Positions 24,371 to 35,839 of a DNA stretch of 64,000 bases are shown here, one piece after another. Location of the stretch: the NCBI GenBank assembly GCA_973895155.1, contig OZ316896.1:6944001-7008000 (forward strand). The letters run 5' to 3'. Origin of the DNA: Marsupella aquatica (Eukaryota > Marchantiophyta). The notes under the pieces were generated by a model. It was not told where the DNA came from. It worked only from the letters and a program-made list of their open reading frames with translations, and ran no database searches. Position 1 is the stretch's first letter. Each line of letters begins with the position of its first letter. A program made the translations under genes and the position numbers.

Positions 24371-24967
24371 AGGGGGGCGATTGTGAGTTTTGGACATGTG
24401 TGGACATGAGTTCCACTTGTATTCTATTCTCTTGTGTTTGTGATGTGGCTATGTGTGGATGTATGTGACAAGCGATGTATGTTGTGTAGCGATGTGGATG
24501 CGCACGACAGTTGTCACACCATTCTAGGCAGTGTTAGAGTGTATCGTACTATCTAGATCCATATGTTTGGTAGTGTGCTATATGAGCCAATAAGGTTCCG
24601 TTAAGTTTGTGTGAGAGGGTAGTTCTCTCTTGTGAGGCATTGAAAGGTTATCTTTCAATGTTGAGCCTTGAAGAGGGGAGCTTGTGTGGTGGCTATGGTG
24701 GCTGAGAGCTCGCTCTATGTAGCGTGGATTCCTTGAGTGCAAGGTGCGTTGACTCGATATACACGTGTGATCGGATTGGTGCGGGATCGATGGAATATTG
24801 TCGACTGTGATTTTTGTGAAGATTTTTGTGGGTTTTGGACATGTGTGGACATGAGTTCCACTTGTATTCCATTTTTTTGTGTTTGTGATGTGACAGTGTG
24901 ACTCTGTGGATATATGTGACAAGCGATGTATGTTGTGTAGCGATGTGTATGCGCACGACAGCTATCA
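24371..24967 (+). repeat. Polypurine tract, LTR, and a second partial LTR copy
   Basis: AGGGGGGCGA at about 24,371 looks like a polypurine tract and is followed by TGTGAGTTTTGGACATG at 24,382, a plausible LTR start. About 130 bp of this sequence (TTTTGGACATGTGTGGACAT ... GCGCACGACAG) repeats at about 24,827-24,960, offset 445 bp. The region is either one LTR with an internal repeat or two adjoining LTRs, the second cut short. No LTR end (CA) is clear. Confidence 0.6.
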
Positions 24968-25109
24968 TGAGATTGAGAAATGTTAATATATGGTAATGGT
25001 AATGTATTATTGCTAGGAGACCATAAAAAGTTAAAGGAGTTGCAACCAAATAAAAAAGTACAATGCAAAGAAATGAGCAATTAAAAGAAATTGCTTAATA
25101 GAGTATCAT

Positions 25110-25300
25110 CCTATCGTCTATCAATATGAAGATCCATCCCAAGAAGTGTGAGTTTGTTGTTACCTTAGTGGGCATCGACTCATTGGATGGCACTATGTTT
25201 CACTGGGCTAAAGTGGTGTCTATTCTTGAGGTTCTTAAGACTACTGGTACTCACCCTTTCAGAAACTTCATTGTCTATGTAATTACTACATAATTTACAT
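25110..25300 (+). pseudogene. Gypsy reverse transcriptase/RNase H junction fragment
   Basis: INMKIHPKKCEFVVTLVGID... HWAKVVSILEVLKTTGTHPF matches the KxxPKKCEF block just after the reverse transcriptase palm of Ty3/gypsy pol. The same block is at about 36,545-36,660. The fragment is short and disconnected. Confidence 0.65.
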
Positions 25301-25409
25301 CAAGTGACTTTAGAATCTCACTAAATTCAATAGTCACAATGAGCTGGTTCAAAATGGCCTGAGTGTCAATAAGTTTGGGAGCAAGAGGAGTTTCAGACTC
25401 AAGTTTTGT

Positions 25410-25425
25410 GGGGGGGGGGGGGGGG
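25410..25425 (+). repeat. 16-G run, possible polypurine tract before an LTR
   Basis: Sixteen consecutive G are followed by TGTTTGAGGATCCCC. The G-run followed by TG resembles a gypsy polypurine tract with an LTR start. No second copy of that LTR is in the window, so this stays tentative. Confidence 0.4.
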
Positions 25426-25429
25426 TGTT

Positions 25430-27498
25430 TGAGGATCCCCTGATCCAGTGCCCTGAGTCAAACAAGATATACTTTGGGCAGCCCCTGACTTAAAGTGTGA
25501 CCGGGGTCAAGTTTCAAGCCAAAAAAAATCCTCTCGCTTTTATGCTATACTTTAGTGGACGGTGAGGTGAACTCAAACCTACCCCAAAGAGGGATGGAGG
25601 TCTAGTATCTGTCCCATCGAGATGCGTCCTTGCCCTGTATGAACAACACCACCCATGTGCATGAACAAGCCTCCCAGGTGGTCTAAAAATTATGGTCTTT
25701 CCCTATTGGACCGCCCTAGCCATCTGTCCTTCCAAGTGCCTCCGACCGGATCCGAATTGACGTCTATTCACGTGATGAGCGAAGGTGACCGTCTTTTGTG
25801 AGTAGACGGCCGGCTGTTGCCATATCCACAGTGTAATCTTTCACGGTCCCGTCGAAATTTCAGCATTGCCAGTCAGCGGCAGGAGAGACAAGCCAGGCCA
25901 AGTAGGTGGACTACCAGTAAAGCCAGCCAGCAATCCAATGGCAAGGGCAAGGAGTACCCGCTGGGAGCTGCCGTAGAAAGCGGACGAGGGGGCGGAAGAT
26001 TGGCTGGAAAAGAGTGAGAGGGGTTGCTGCGCGCAGGATTCCGTCGAAAGGCGGTGGGTCAGGAAGGATTGAGGGTGAAGCCCATCCTAGAATTTTTATC
26101 AAATGCATTATCCGTTGTCGTACTCAGGTGATGCATGACGTATAAAGTTATTAAAGTAAGTGTGGAAAGTAGCCATGGCTGCAAATGTCGGAAGAGGCAT
26201 CTTAGACAAGACTCGTCTGGGATGGAGCGCGGCGTAGACAATACTTCCTCACAGCAAGTGGATTGGTCTTGTGTTCCGATGTCCTATTCAGCAGCGAAGT
26301 GCTTGTTTACCCGGTAAATGTGCCGTCGCAAGCCAGCGATGGACATCCGGGTGGGAGAGCTTCTGACAGAACTTGAAGATCTGGTCCGGTGAACCGTCTG
26401 GTTTCTTTTGACGGAACATGTTTGAGGTGGTGGCGCATCTTTCTCTCTTCCACCACTGCCAACACTGCGTTGTTATCCTGATGTGTGAAGCCATCTGACT
26501 CTTATCCTTCCTCTTCCCAAAGGAGAGCTGGGCGTGGCTAGAGCAGGCGAAGCGTTCAGGATTGAAGATGGTTCCAAGCTGTAACAAGTTCCCGAGTCAC
26601 TCATGTACATGCGCGCCGTAGTCTACTTGCTCCTTTGTGTTTAGCGATTTTCTGTGTGCTGGACAATGTGCCTGAGCCCCTTCATTCTATCAATCCTAAG
26701 CGTACGTCAAGTTCTCATGCCTAGTGAAGGACGGTGTAGAGCACGTGATTTAAGCTTTAGAGGTACCGCGGTAGCGTACTAGTTTAGACAGCCCTGTCGT
26801 TCTAGGCTGTCCTGGTTACCGGCTGGTTGTGGTTTCTAATGTTTGAGCCGGAATGCTTTGTTGTTACAGGTGGAAGTAATATAGATTGGGGGTAACTGGT
26901 AAGTCCCGAAAGGAACTGGTCGGTAGAAGGTTATGTGGGAGGAGTACAGCCATCTTGAGAATTGATCTTTGGTCGCAAGTGGGTGATTCAGGGAGGAATG
27001 CATATGACGAAGCCTCCAGTGAAAGTACTGGATGGGAGCTAGTTGTGTAGTCAATAATAAAGTATAGGGCACCAAGGGACAGGTTTTGGTCTAGCAAATC
27101 TGTCCTTGCGCGGGGCTTCTCAAGGAAATGCTGATTGATTGGGGCATTTGAAGTTTCAATTCAAGCTTACAATCCCGTAGTATCCGTGGCAGGGTAAGGG
27201 TAGCTTATGATCATGTAGTATCAGTAACAGAGTAAGTGGAAGACATTAGCAGGGGTTGTCTGACGCTGCGGATGTGTTTATCTGTCAGCTCCCCTCTTCC
27301 GCTTCGGTGTGTGTACGAGAGGCCTTGGTGGGATGTGATATACGATATGCTGGTTTACATGTACTGCAATTTTTGGTCAGGAACAACGTTTTCTTATCAC
27401 CATAGTACGCACGCAACGCTGCTCTGTGTGGTGAACTGCAGTGGGATTTTAACGACTTCCTAAGAGTATAGAGAAGTACTTTGATTAAGATCGCCAGA
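25430..27498. other. Spacer and 5' flank of the cryptochrome gene
   Basis: No gene is recognisable. The left part may be LTR sequence following the G-run. The right part should include the promoter and 5' leader of the cryptochrome. No TATA box or transcription start can be placed confidently. Confidence 0.4.
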
Positions 27499-30400
27499 AT
27501 GACATCTCCCTGCACTGTAGTTTGGTTTCGACGTGACCTCCGCGTCGAAGATAACCCGGCACTGGTTGCTGCTTCTAGGGCAGGTAGAGTGATTCCTGTG
27601 TTCATATGGGCCCCTGAAGAAGACGGAGAATTTCGTCCGGGTCGTGTTTCAAGGTGGTGGCTGAAGCAGAGTTTGGCTCACTTGGATTCGTCCTTGAGGA
27701 GTCTAGGTTCGCCGCTGATTATGAGGAGAGCCAGCGATACGCTAACTGTACTTCTAGAGATAGTACGAGCAGTTGGAGCAACGCAGGTTTTCTACAACCA
27801 CTTATATGGTAAGACCTACTGCCTTTCTCCTCCTCGTTCGTTGGGTCGGATCAAGTCATTGCCTTCATCGCCTTGCTGCTGGTTCTTCCTTCCTTCATTA
27901 AAATCAGAAATTATGCGGGCCAGGTTGGTAGGCAGATTTTGGCTACTGTTAGGTTGTTCGGTCAACCTGTAGACAGTGATAGGGGACCATGTGTAATGCA
28001 ACGCCCCTAGACGAGTGGAAGCCTTCGCGAATCTGGGCCTATGCCCAGCAGTTCTTCCACAGAATCCTATTGAACAGGATCAAAATTCTGACTCTCTGAG
28101 AGCATCTGTTCTGGACGAAACCACTCAGAGTTATGCAGATGGCCATGCAAATCTACAGGTGTATGATACCATGCGAGTAGCTGTTGTTGTCTAGCAGACA
28201 CTCAGCTGTCTGGATGATCGGGGTGCCTAGTTGCTCGCCTCTGGCGGTCCATCTCTCTTTGATGCGAGCCTAATGCTGACGGACACAATGACTCATTTGT
28301 CCCACTCCAGGTCGAATGCGAGAAGATCCACGTACAACCTAGTTCAATGCACCCTCAAAATACCTGTTTGGAATGTTTATGATTGGCTCGTACAGTTTGT
28401 GTTAGTGGGTGTTGGTTTGCTCAGTGTCTTTTGCGCCACACATGTAATGGCTTTCTGTGGATTTGACAGATCCTGTTTCCCTCGTCCGAGATCACCGAGT
28501 CAAGCAAGGCTTGTCGTCACACGGCATCGCTGTACACACTTTCAACGGGGACTTGCTGTACGAGCCGTGGGAGGTCTATGATGATAACGGACACGCTTTC
28601 ACAACGTTCCAGGCATTCTGGCACAAATGTCTTAACATGCCTTTGGAGCCTGAAGCGCCCCTTCTGTCTCCACGGCGTTTAGAAGGAGATTGTACTGGTC
28701 AGAGAATTTTTCCTACACCCATCTCTCGCTTGCAAGAATCTCTCTGTTTTGTGTATCTATTCGCCCGTCATGGTTTTGCCAAAGGCGTCTAATGATATCA
28801 CCACTTCGAGAGATTGCGTCATCATTGAGAACAATCACCCTAAGCTTGGAAAAGTATGTTTGGTGGTAAACTTATATCGAAGCTTTTTGTGTAGCTGCGT
28901 GTTCCAGAATGGTTCCCGGAGATATTGGCGTTCTTGATGTTGTTTTTCTTGCGACCGGCTCTTTACTAAACTTGTGGTCTATGGTCTCGTAAAGCCTCAG
29001 AAGCTTCATCACTTTCAGATTTTGATCTGCACACCTATTGGATGTTGTCACCTTGCAATGCTTGAATACATGCTGACGATTGCCCGATATGTCTTTGTTT
29101 AGGCTCTCTTCTAGTCTTCCAAGTTCTTTCATTAATCTTCTGAAAGAACGAGATCTCATTTTGCTAAGGTATTAGATCCCTAAACTTTTGGGCTGGATGC
29201 GAATTGGTGTCTCATGTTGTCCTCCGTTTTGCAGGAAGAGTACCCGCGGGCACCGTTGATGATCTCGAGCTGGAAAATGAGCATGAGAGGGGCAGTAACG
29301 CTCTCCTGGGTCGAGCTTGGTCGCCTGGATGGATGAGCGCGAGTAGAGCCTTGGAGACTTTCTTGAATGGTCCTCTGCTAGAGTATGCCACAAATAGGAA
29401 AAAAACAGACACTGCTAATACTTCGCAATTGTCACCGCACTTACATTTTGGGGAGGTGAGTGTTCGCAAGATATTTCACGAGGCAAGGACCAAACAAATT
29501 CTTTGGTCCAAGGAAGTCAGACTGACGGGAGAGACTAGTGTAGGCTTGTTCCTCAGGGCTGTTGGTTTTCGTGAGTATTCCAGATATCTTAGTTTCAATT
29601 TTCCCTTCACCCATGAACGATCCCTTCTTGCAAACCTGAAGTCATTCCCATGGCTTATAGACGAGGCACGGTTCAAAGCTTGGAGGCAGGGTCGGACAGG
29701 GTATCCGTTGGTGGACGCTGGCATGAGGGAGCTCTGGGCTACTGGATGGCTGCATAGCAGAATACGGGTTATTGTTTCTAGCTTTTGTGTGAAGTTTTTA
29801 CAGCTGCCGTGGAGATGGGGAATGAAATACTTTTGGGACACCCTGCTTGATGCGGATCTGGAATGTGATGTTCTTGGATGGCAGTACATCTCAGGCAGTT
29901 TACCTGATGGCCACGAGCTAGATCGGCTGGAAAATCCTCAGGTGCTTTGAACATCTCGTAACCCAGCATTTTCGTGTTTTCATTATTCAGCATGCTGTGG
30001 CGTTTTGCAAACTTCAAAGCAAATATTTAACAGCGATGTCTTTGACAGTTTTTTGGAACAGTTTTTGCAAAATATTGAGAGTAATTTGTCCTTGTGCAGA
30101 TTGAAGGGTATAAGTTTGATCCGGAGGGAGAGTATGTTCGTCGCTGGCTACCTGAACTTTCTAGGCTGCCAACTGAGTGGATTCATCACCCTTGGGATGC
30201 TGCTCCGAATGTTCTTCGTGCTGCTGGAGTTGAGCTAGGATGTAACTACCCTCGACCAATTGTTGAAATATCGGCAGCTCGGGATTGTCTGCAACGGTCA
30301 CTGGCAGAGATGTGGGAACGTGAGGCAGCATTGAAAGCAGCTTTAGCTAATGGACAGGATGAAGGATTGGGAGAAACTGTTGAAACATTAGTTAACAGTG

Positions 30401-31446
30401 GCAGCGGACAAGTAGTAATGGATGTACATAAGGTGGTGATTAGATCTAGAGGAGCTAGCTCAACAGCCAGTTCGCGGAGGGACCAACTAGTACCATGCAT
30501 GCCTAGTGAATCTCACAAGCGTGCTGCTGCTCAAATGCTGAATTGGGATCATGTATCACCAGATGAAACTGAGGTTCCTGTACAGCAGACTTGTCCCGCG
30601 ACACAGTCAGGCGTGATCCTCGAACTACCACACACGTCGCAGACAGGTAGTTATGATCGTTCAATGGGAGAAGCCGACATTGTGGATAATGATCTTCATT
30701 CGACAGCTGAGTCGTCAGCAGCGGTAGGGAGGCAGCGTGACGAGTCCAGAGGTGCCGTGCCAGTGTGGTCACAATCACCTTCAGTCCGTCCACAGAGGCT
30801 ACCTCAACATGGAGGCCTGGTGCCTGTTGTACCTGAGGTGCGCCGTGCCAGCATGACAAGAAGACATATTCACTCCTCACAGATGGTGAACATGGAGGCC
30901 AGGAGTTCGCATAAGGTATGCTATTGATATAATCAGATCAGACTGGTTCGTTTCCTTTCGGTTGGGGAGGTATTACACATTCGTATGTTTTTACTTGCCA
31001 GCATCGTGCTTGTCGGGTGGTTGTTGTGCATACATGGTCCATTTTCATGAATTTCCGCATACTCTTTGCGATGTGGTGCTTGTCTGTTGCAGACAAGTTC
31101 ACTGTCGGCTTAGATTTTTCAAGGTGGAGCTGGAACCGTGTGAGTCTCTCTGCAGCAACTACATGGCAGACGACTTATTTGGATTTTGGTGTTCGGGGCG
31201 TCGGGAGTGGGTTTGAGGGGTGTTGGGTTCTGGTTTGGTGGGGGGAGATGGATATTGAGGGGGGGTGGGGCGGGCGCGGGGGGGGGGGGGGAGGAAGGGT
31301 TGGAGGTGCCCTTTTGCACTTTTTTCACCTGCTTATGGCACCCCCTGTTGTTGTGCTTGCATTAGCAGGCAGGTGACGAGGATAGCCATGTTGCGAAGCG
31401 CATTAGAGTCAGACCATCCAAGCGTGCGTCCAGATTCAATCGATGA
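27499..31446 (+). CDS. CRY: Plant cryptochrome blue-light receptor (CRY1/CRY2 type), five exons, 712 aa
   Basis: A FAD-binding blue-light photoreceptor that signals through its C-terminal tail, mostly in the nucleus. Exons are 27,499-27,808, 28,470-28,697, 29,235-29,941, 30,100-30,915 and 31,369-31,446. All introns are GT-AG, phases agree, and 2,139 nt give 712 residues ending at TGA. The photolyase domain starts VVWFRRDLRVEDNPAL (residue about 8). The FAD domain carries SPHLHFGEVSVRK, WRQGRTGYPLVDAGMRELWATGW and WDTLLDADLECDVLGWQYI. The C-terminal tail keeps all three DAS motifs: DQLVP (about 543), STAES after acidic residues (about 616) and GGLVP (about 653). These separate plant cryptochromes from photolyases and CRY-DASH. 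The last exon adds a basic 25-residue end (KRIRVRPSKR) that could be a nuclear-localisation signal. The length is slightly above Arabidopsis CRY1. Nothing is broken. Confidence 0.95.
31196..31306 (+). repeat. G-rich tract in the last cryptochrome intron
   Basis: Successive G runs (GGGG, GGGGGG, GGGGGGG, GGGG, GGG, then 14 G in a row near 31,280-31,293) lie within about 60 bp. This fits the G-quadruplex pattern on the sense strand, in the intron that separates the last exon from the rest of the tail. Confidence 0.7.
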
Positions 31447-32980
31447 AATCTTCTGCTGGAAAGGTCTCTGTAAATCTTCCTCAAGTCCCAGGTTCCACTA
31501 TCCTTGTCTTATCTCAACTGCAGGGTCTGAAGGAGGAACACATGTTGGCAACATAGGGTTGTACACAGTGTGACAATTGAGTCAATCTTTTCTGCAAAAG
31601 GTGGTAATGGCTGGTATGGAGTGCCATGAGCACTGGCGCAGGCTTGCAGGCATTAGTAGATGACTGCCTCCCTGCTGTTTTGTGGCAGATGCAGTTGGAG
31701 AGACAAAAAGTACTGTCAGATCTTGTCTCCTGTCTTGTATGGCTGCATACTGAAACTTTTCGGGACTTTACGGCTGTCGTTCTTGGTTTTAAGGGCAGTG
31801 TTCTCATACCCACGGAGGTCCTTTTCAAATATTACAGAAAGCCTTATTAACCAAGATCCTCCAAATTCGTGAAAGAGGTGTTGTGAAGTGTGTAACTATC
31901 AGCTCTCAGCTCTTTAGTGTTTAGACAGGTTGTGACGCGGGTTCTTCAGCTGAAGAGAAACCTGAAAGAGAGCGATCTTGTAGAAGTGAGGCTCTATAGA
32001 AGGAGTTCGCGTTCAGATTGTACTGGAAGTCAGAATGATTCATGCTTGATTGACCAGAAAATTCGCTTACAAAAGGAACGTTCCATGACAGCTGGTGAGT
32101 CGTCCCACTAGGTGAAACATTTTGGAAGTACATTGTGATATGATAAAGTGGCTGTTACGTTGACACAAAACTAAGCTACGTGATATCTCACACAGGAAGG
32201 AATAGAGCAAAGCACACAAACGAACGAAGTTGGGGTTTTGCTCCATCCTTTTCAACAACCAAAATCTACATTGAAGGCTCTTGGCTGTGGTAAACCAAGC
32301 CACCGCTGGGTTTTGGTTGAGTGCTTGGCACGCACCTTAGGTGAGATATTTTTACACCACTGATGGCTTCTAGGCTTGGCCTCCTGTGTTGGATCGGTGC
32401 CTTCGATTTCATATACTACGAGACTTAGCTCCTAACTGTCCATTCAGGAATGGTAGAAGAACACCACTAGGCAAATGTTAGAAACGAATGTATATGATCC
32501 AAAATTACGGCGCTCTTCTGAGATTTAGGTGTGGGTGGGGTTTTGTCACGGGTAGTGCATGGGCCGAAATTCCGCCTTCCGCACGCAGGGTTTAGTATTC
32601 ACTCCGAGCTGAATTAATATGTGAGTTTCCAAACAAGCCACTCTTGCGAGCTGTTTCTATAACGGTTCATTTTGCTCATAAGGAGTACCGTTCCTGGCTT
32701 CGGTATCCGACTGCACTAGGGGAAAAATGGAGTGAGCCTGTGCACAATATCCGAGTGATTCCTGCTCTAATAACCTTGTTCACCTTGTCCAAACAAGGAA
32801 CAGTCAAACTGGCAGTTCGAAGGACAACAGAGTGACATGACTGTTAGTTTAATGAGCAGATTCTGAGCAGTCAGTACGGAAATCAGGGCAAGGGGGTTAC
32901 GAAGCAATCAGTGTGGTAGTCAGATTTTCTTCCCCACATGGGCAGACACTATATTCCTTAACTGTGGTCTGAATGTGCCT
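31447..32980. other. 3' flank of the cryptochrome gene
   Basis: This presumably holds the 3' untranslated region. Short open frames (for example 31,626-31,850) match nothing I know. No polyadenylation site can be assigned with confidence. Confidence 0.35.
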
Positions 32981-32985
32981 ACATT

Positions 32986-33275
32986 GGGTTTTGGCTTGGG
33001 CCAATAAATTTTGCGATAGGAAGTAACTGTGTAAAATCATAACGGGCCGTTGGTATGACCATACCACCCTGCTGAATTGTTATTGCTTTTCTGCAAGTCT
33101 GCAATGTTGGTTTTGGCTTGGGCCAGTAAATTTTGCAATGGGAAGTAACTGTGTGTAAAATCACAACGGCCGTTGGTTTGACCATACCACCCTGCTCAAT
33201 TGTTAGTGCTTTTCTGCAAGTCTGCAATGACCATACCACCCTGCTCAATTGTTAGTGCTTTTCTGCAATATTGCT
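32986..33275. repeat. 122-bp tandem duplication plus a 49-bp extra repeat
   Basis: TTTTGGCTTGGGCCA...GACCATACCACCCTGCT...TTCTGCAAGTCTGCAAT occurs with a 122-bp period (start points 32,989 and 33,111). The final GACCATACC...CTGCAA part is repeated once more 49 bp later (33,229). The minus-strand open frame across it is a product of the repeat. Confidence 0.85.
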
Positions 33276-33529
33276 GAGTGTTACGACCATGGCCCAGGTC
33301 CCAAATTATACATTTTCAAACTATATTTGAAACTATGACTGACGATCAAAAACGTAGTGTAATTTTGTGTGAAGAATGATTGAGCTTGGCTGGGAGGGCT
33401 TTTGAATCTTCCTGCCCCTGATTCTTCAACACTGCAGTCATTGGTTTCAACAAAAATGGGGGAGTCTATGCCCCAGATAGTGCTGATTGTTTTGGAAGGA
33501 ATTATTCCTGGGCAGATTTTTGCAGCACA

Positions 33530-34710
33530 TGTCATGTGAGAGTGCATGGTTATCATTGCCCACCACCATGCCCTGTGCACGCTGTTAGGATATTATGGTA
33601 GTTTAGGTTCATCATGTAGAGACCATATATGCAAACTATAGTAGATGTGTTTGATGTTCTCTAAGCAAACATTCTCCTCTTAGTAGCACTTTGGGCAATG
33701 TTGGGCAATGTTCTTGTAACAAACCCTGGTTGTTCTTGAAACAAATAGTTTTTGTTAGGAGCACTCCAAAGCCAGCATACTTAGATTGCTCATTGCACAT
33801 TCACTTCAATTCTTCTTGAGACTTAGCTTTAGATTTGCAAGCACTTGGCTATGGCACCTCCACACATTTGAGTATTGGCTATGACTCTTTAGATGCTCCC
33901 AGCACATCATGGCATGGTGTTGGTTTTTATATGTATTACTCACTCTACATGCTACATACGCATGATTCAAGAAGAACTGTCTTGACGGGATCACATCCGC
34001 TGATGTAACAATCTGGTGATTGCTTCATCAATCAGATTTGGTTTTGAGGGATAATTGTAGAGTGAAGCACTGAATGTGAAAGATGTTCATGAATAGAGGG
34101 AGGTCAATTTGTACAGGGACAGGCCAAACATAGGCTTGCAAGTCATCGTCGGTTCTCAAAACATCATTTTGAGCACATACGAGTTCTATTCTGGTCGTAA
34201 ATCTGCAACCGCTTGACGAGAGTTGGAGATTTTAGCATGGTTGGAAAGCTCTCATCGAGATGTACAAAATTGATATAAAGAACTCCAAAAACAAGACTCT
34301 ATCAAGTGAGATATAGCCGCCGACATTTTGACTTCACCAAAACGCAATTTCGGGACAATTTCATGAATTTTCAACTTCAATCTCTACTGTTTGCTTCAAC
34401 TACTTGAGGCTTGTAGGGGCTCATTAGGAGAGTCCTTGAGTGCTTCATCTCCTCATGATTATCTCACATAGAGTTATCTATTAGCAAGAGAGATGTGTGT
34501 TGAAGAGTTGAAACACCTTCATCCACATTTTAGGGATTTGGTCTCTATTTTGACAACAGAGGAAGAATGATTGATCTCTTTGAGCATGTCATATCAGCAT
34601 GAGCTCAAGTGACTCTAACAGGGATCCATGACGGCCATACCATCTTCAAAGTTACCCGCGCCCGTTAGAGACTATCCCTCTCAAATCATCTAGATCATTT
34701 AGAAGGAGGT
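33530..34710 (+). repeat. Gypsy LTR/leader region, + copy
   Basis: About 1.1 kb starting TGTCATGTGAGAGTGCATGG and running through GGGCTCATTAGGAG and CTCTAACAGGGAT to AAATCATCTAGATCATTTAG. It is homologous throughout, with many substitutions, to the reverse complement of 41,340-42,515. TG at the shared start suggests an LTR. The LTR/leader boundary is not clear; CTCTAACA near 34,619 is one candidate end. Confidence 0.7.
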
Positions 34711-34720
34711 GCAGTCTGGC

Positions 34721-35620
34721 ATGATGGTGAAGAGGTACATCTCTGTGGACACTGACCCATATCCCAGGAAGGTGGGCTCAATCACAAATGCTGGAATTTT
34801 CAGCTAGGTTCCCACGGCAAGTTCCACCTAGTGGAAGGCAAGCTTCACTCTCTTTCCTCCTGATGTTCAGTTGATACAGCAGCAACACATAGAGCTACTT
34901 GGTTCCTTGGACCTCATCATTGTTGGATGGGAATGCCAAGGCTTCTCTGTTGCAGATTTTGGAGCTGGTTTGAGTGATCCCCGGTCAGCACTCTTCATGG
35001 ACCCGGCACATATACTCAACTAGGCCTAAGCTCTCTACCCTGGTGTTGGTTATCTCATTGAGAACACACCCTCTCAATTTAACCGGTGAAAGAACATCCA
35101 AGAGGATTTTCTTGTGGTCCAACACTATCTTGGTCCACTGTTCTTGATTGATGCAGCTCAGTGTGGGTCTTATGCGCATCGTTTGCATAATTTTTGGACC
35201 AATCTTGCACCAGTTAGCTTACTACAATTGGCTCTAAAACATACGGTCAGGGACCCTACATTATAGGTGGACCAGATTTTGGATGCTAAAAGCTCTTGTC
35301 GTCAACCAGTCACTTGGCAAGAGAGAGCACCTTGGTACCCTGCTAACACCATTTGGGGGGGGGAGCCAAGAGGTGTTTGGCCTACCTTTGGTTCATTTCC
35401 TGGCGGGCCTTCCAAGGGCATTGATTAGGGCTGGTCTACCATCACACTCTGGATACATGGGATGAGCCAAGTCCGTAGGAGCGAGAGCGAGCTATGGGTT
35501 TCCAAACTGGCACTTCTGGTCATGTCATGTCTGTCACTTCTTGGCAGAGCCATGGATCTTAATGCTTTAACATGGCTTTTGGTTACCTGTATTCTTTTTC
35601 AGATGCATTATGTTCCTACT
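34721..35620 (+). pseudogene. DNMT3-like cytosine methyltransferase in a gypsy element, copy 2
   Basis: This is the longer methyltransferase remnant. In order it has KRYISVDTDPYPRKVG (motif II-like), LDLIIVGWECQGFS (motif IV; the catalytic Cys is kept but Pro is replaced by Glu), GYLIENTPSQ (motif VI, ENV-like), IDAAQCGSYAHRLHNFWTNL (resembling the DNMT3 block with RxRYFWGNLP), WDEPSP-stop-ERERAMGF (motif IX-like) and LLGRAMDLNALTWLLV (motif X). Motif I is missing, lost at the junction with the LTR/leader. In-frame stops lie at 34,805, 34,829, 35,021, 35,027, 35,087, 35,264 and 35,426, with frame changes after about 35,430. The final LTWLLV, by its distance to the following gypsy reverse transcriptase, suggests the two belong to one polyprotein. 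DNMT3 type is chosen over DNMT1 or CMT from the FWTNL block; this is inference. Confidence 0.82.
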
Positions 35621-35839
35621 AAGGGTGACTTGGCCTCTAGCCTTAATGATGTTCTTACTTGGCACCCTAATGAAGTACATTTACCCGTCCTCTCCACTCT
35701 ATGTTTCACTCCTAGTGTTGAGGGGGAGAGGTACCCTATAATGTGACTGAAATTTCAAAATCAGAGCATGGCATGGACCAGATCACACCTGGCAACGAGG
35801 CAAGGACATCAGGTTCCTCTAGTACACCCGCTAGCTCTA

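Noticed and set aside
24578-25080. Overlapping His/Thr/Ser-rich minus-strand frames
   Set aside because: They lie in LTR repeats; three overlapping frames of similar length indicate composition bias, not genes.
27236-27463. Open frame just upstream of the cryptochrome start
   Set aside because: Different frame, no recognisable domain, and it overlaps the expected 5' leader.
32979-33248. Minus-strand frame with an internally repeated peptide
   Set aside because: The repetition comes from the 122-bp DNA duplication; no family resemblance and no gene context.
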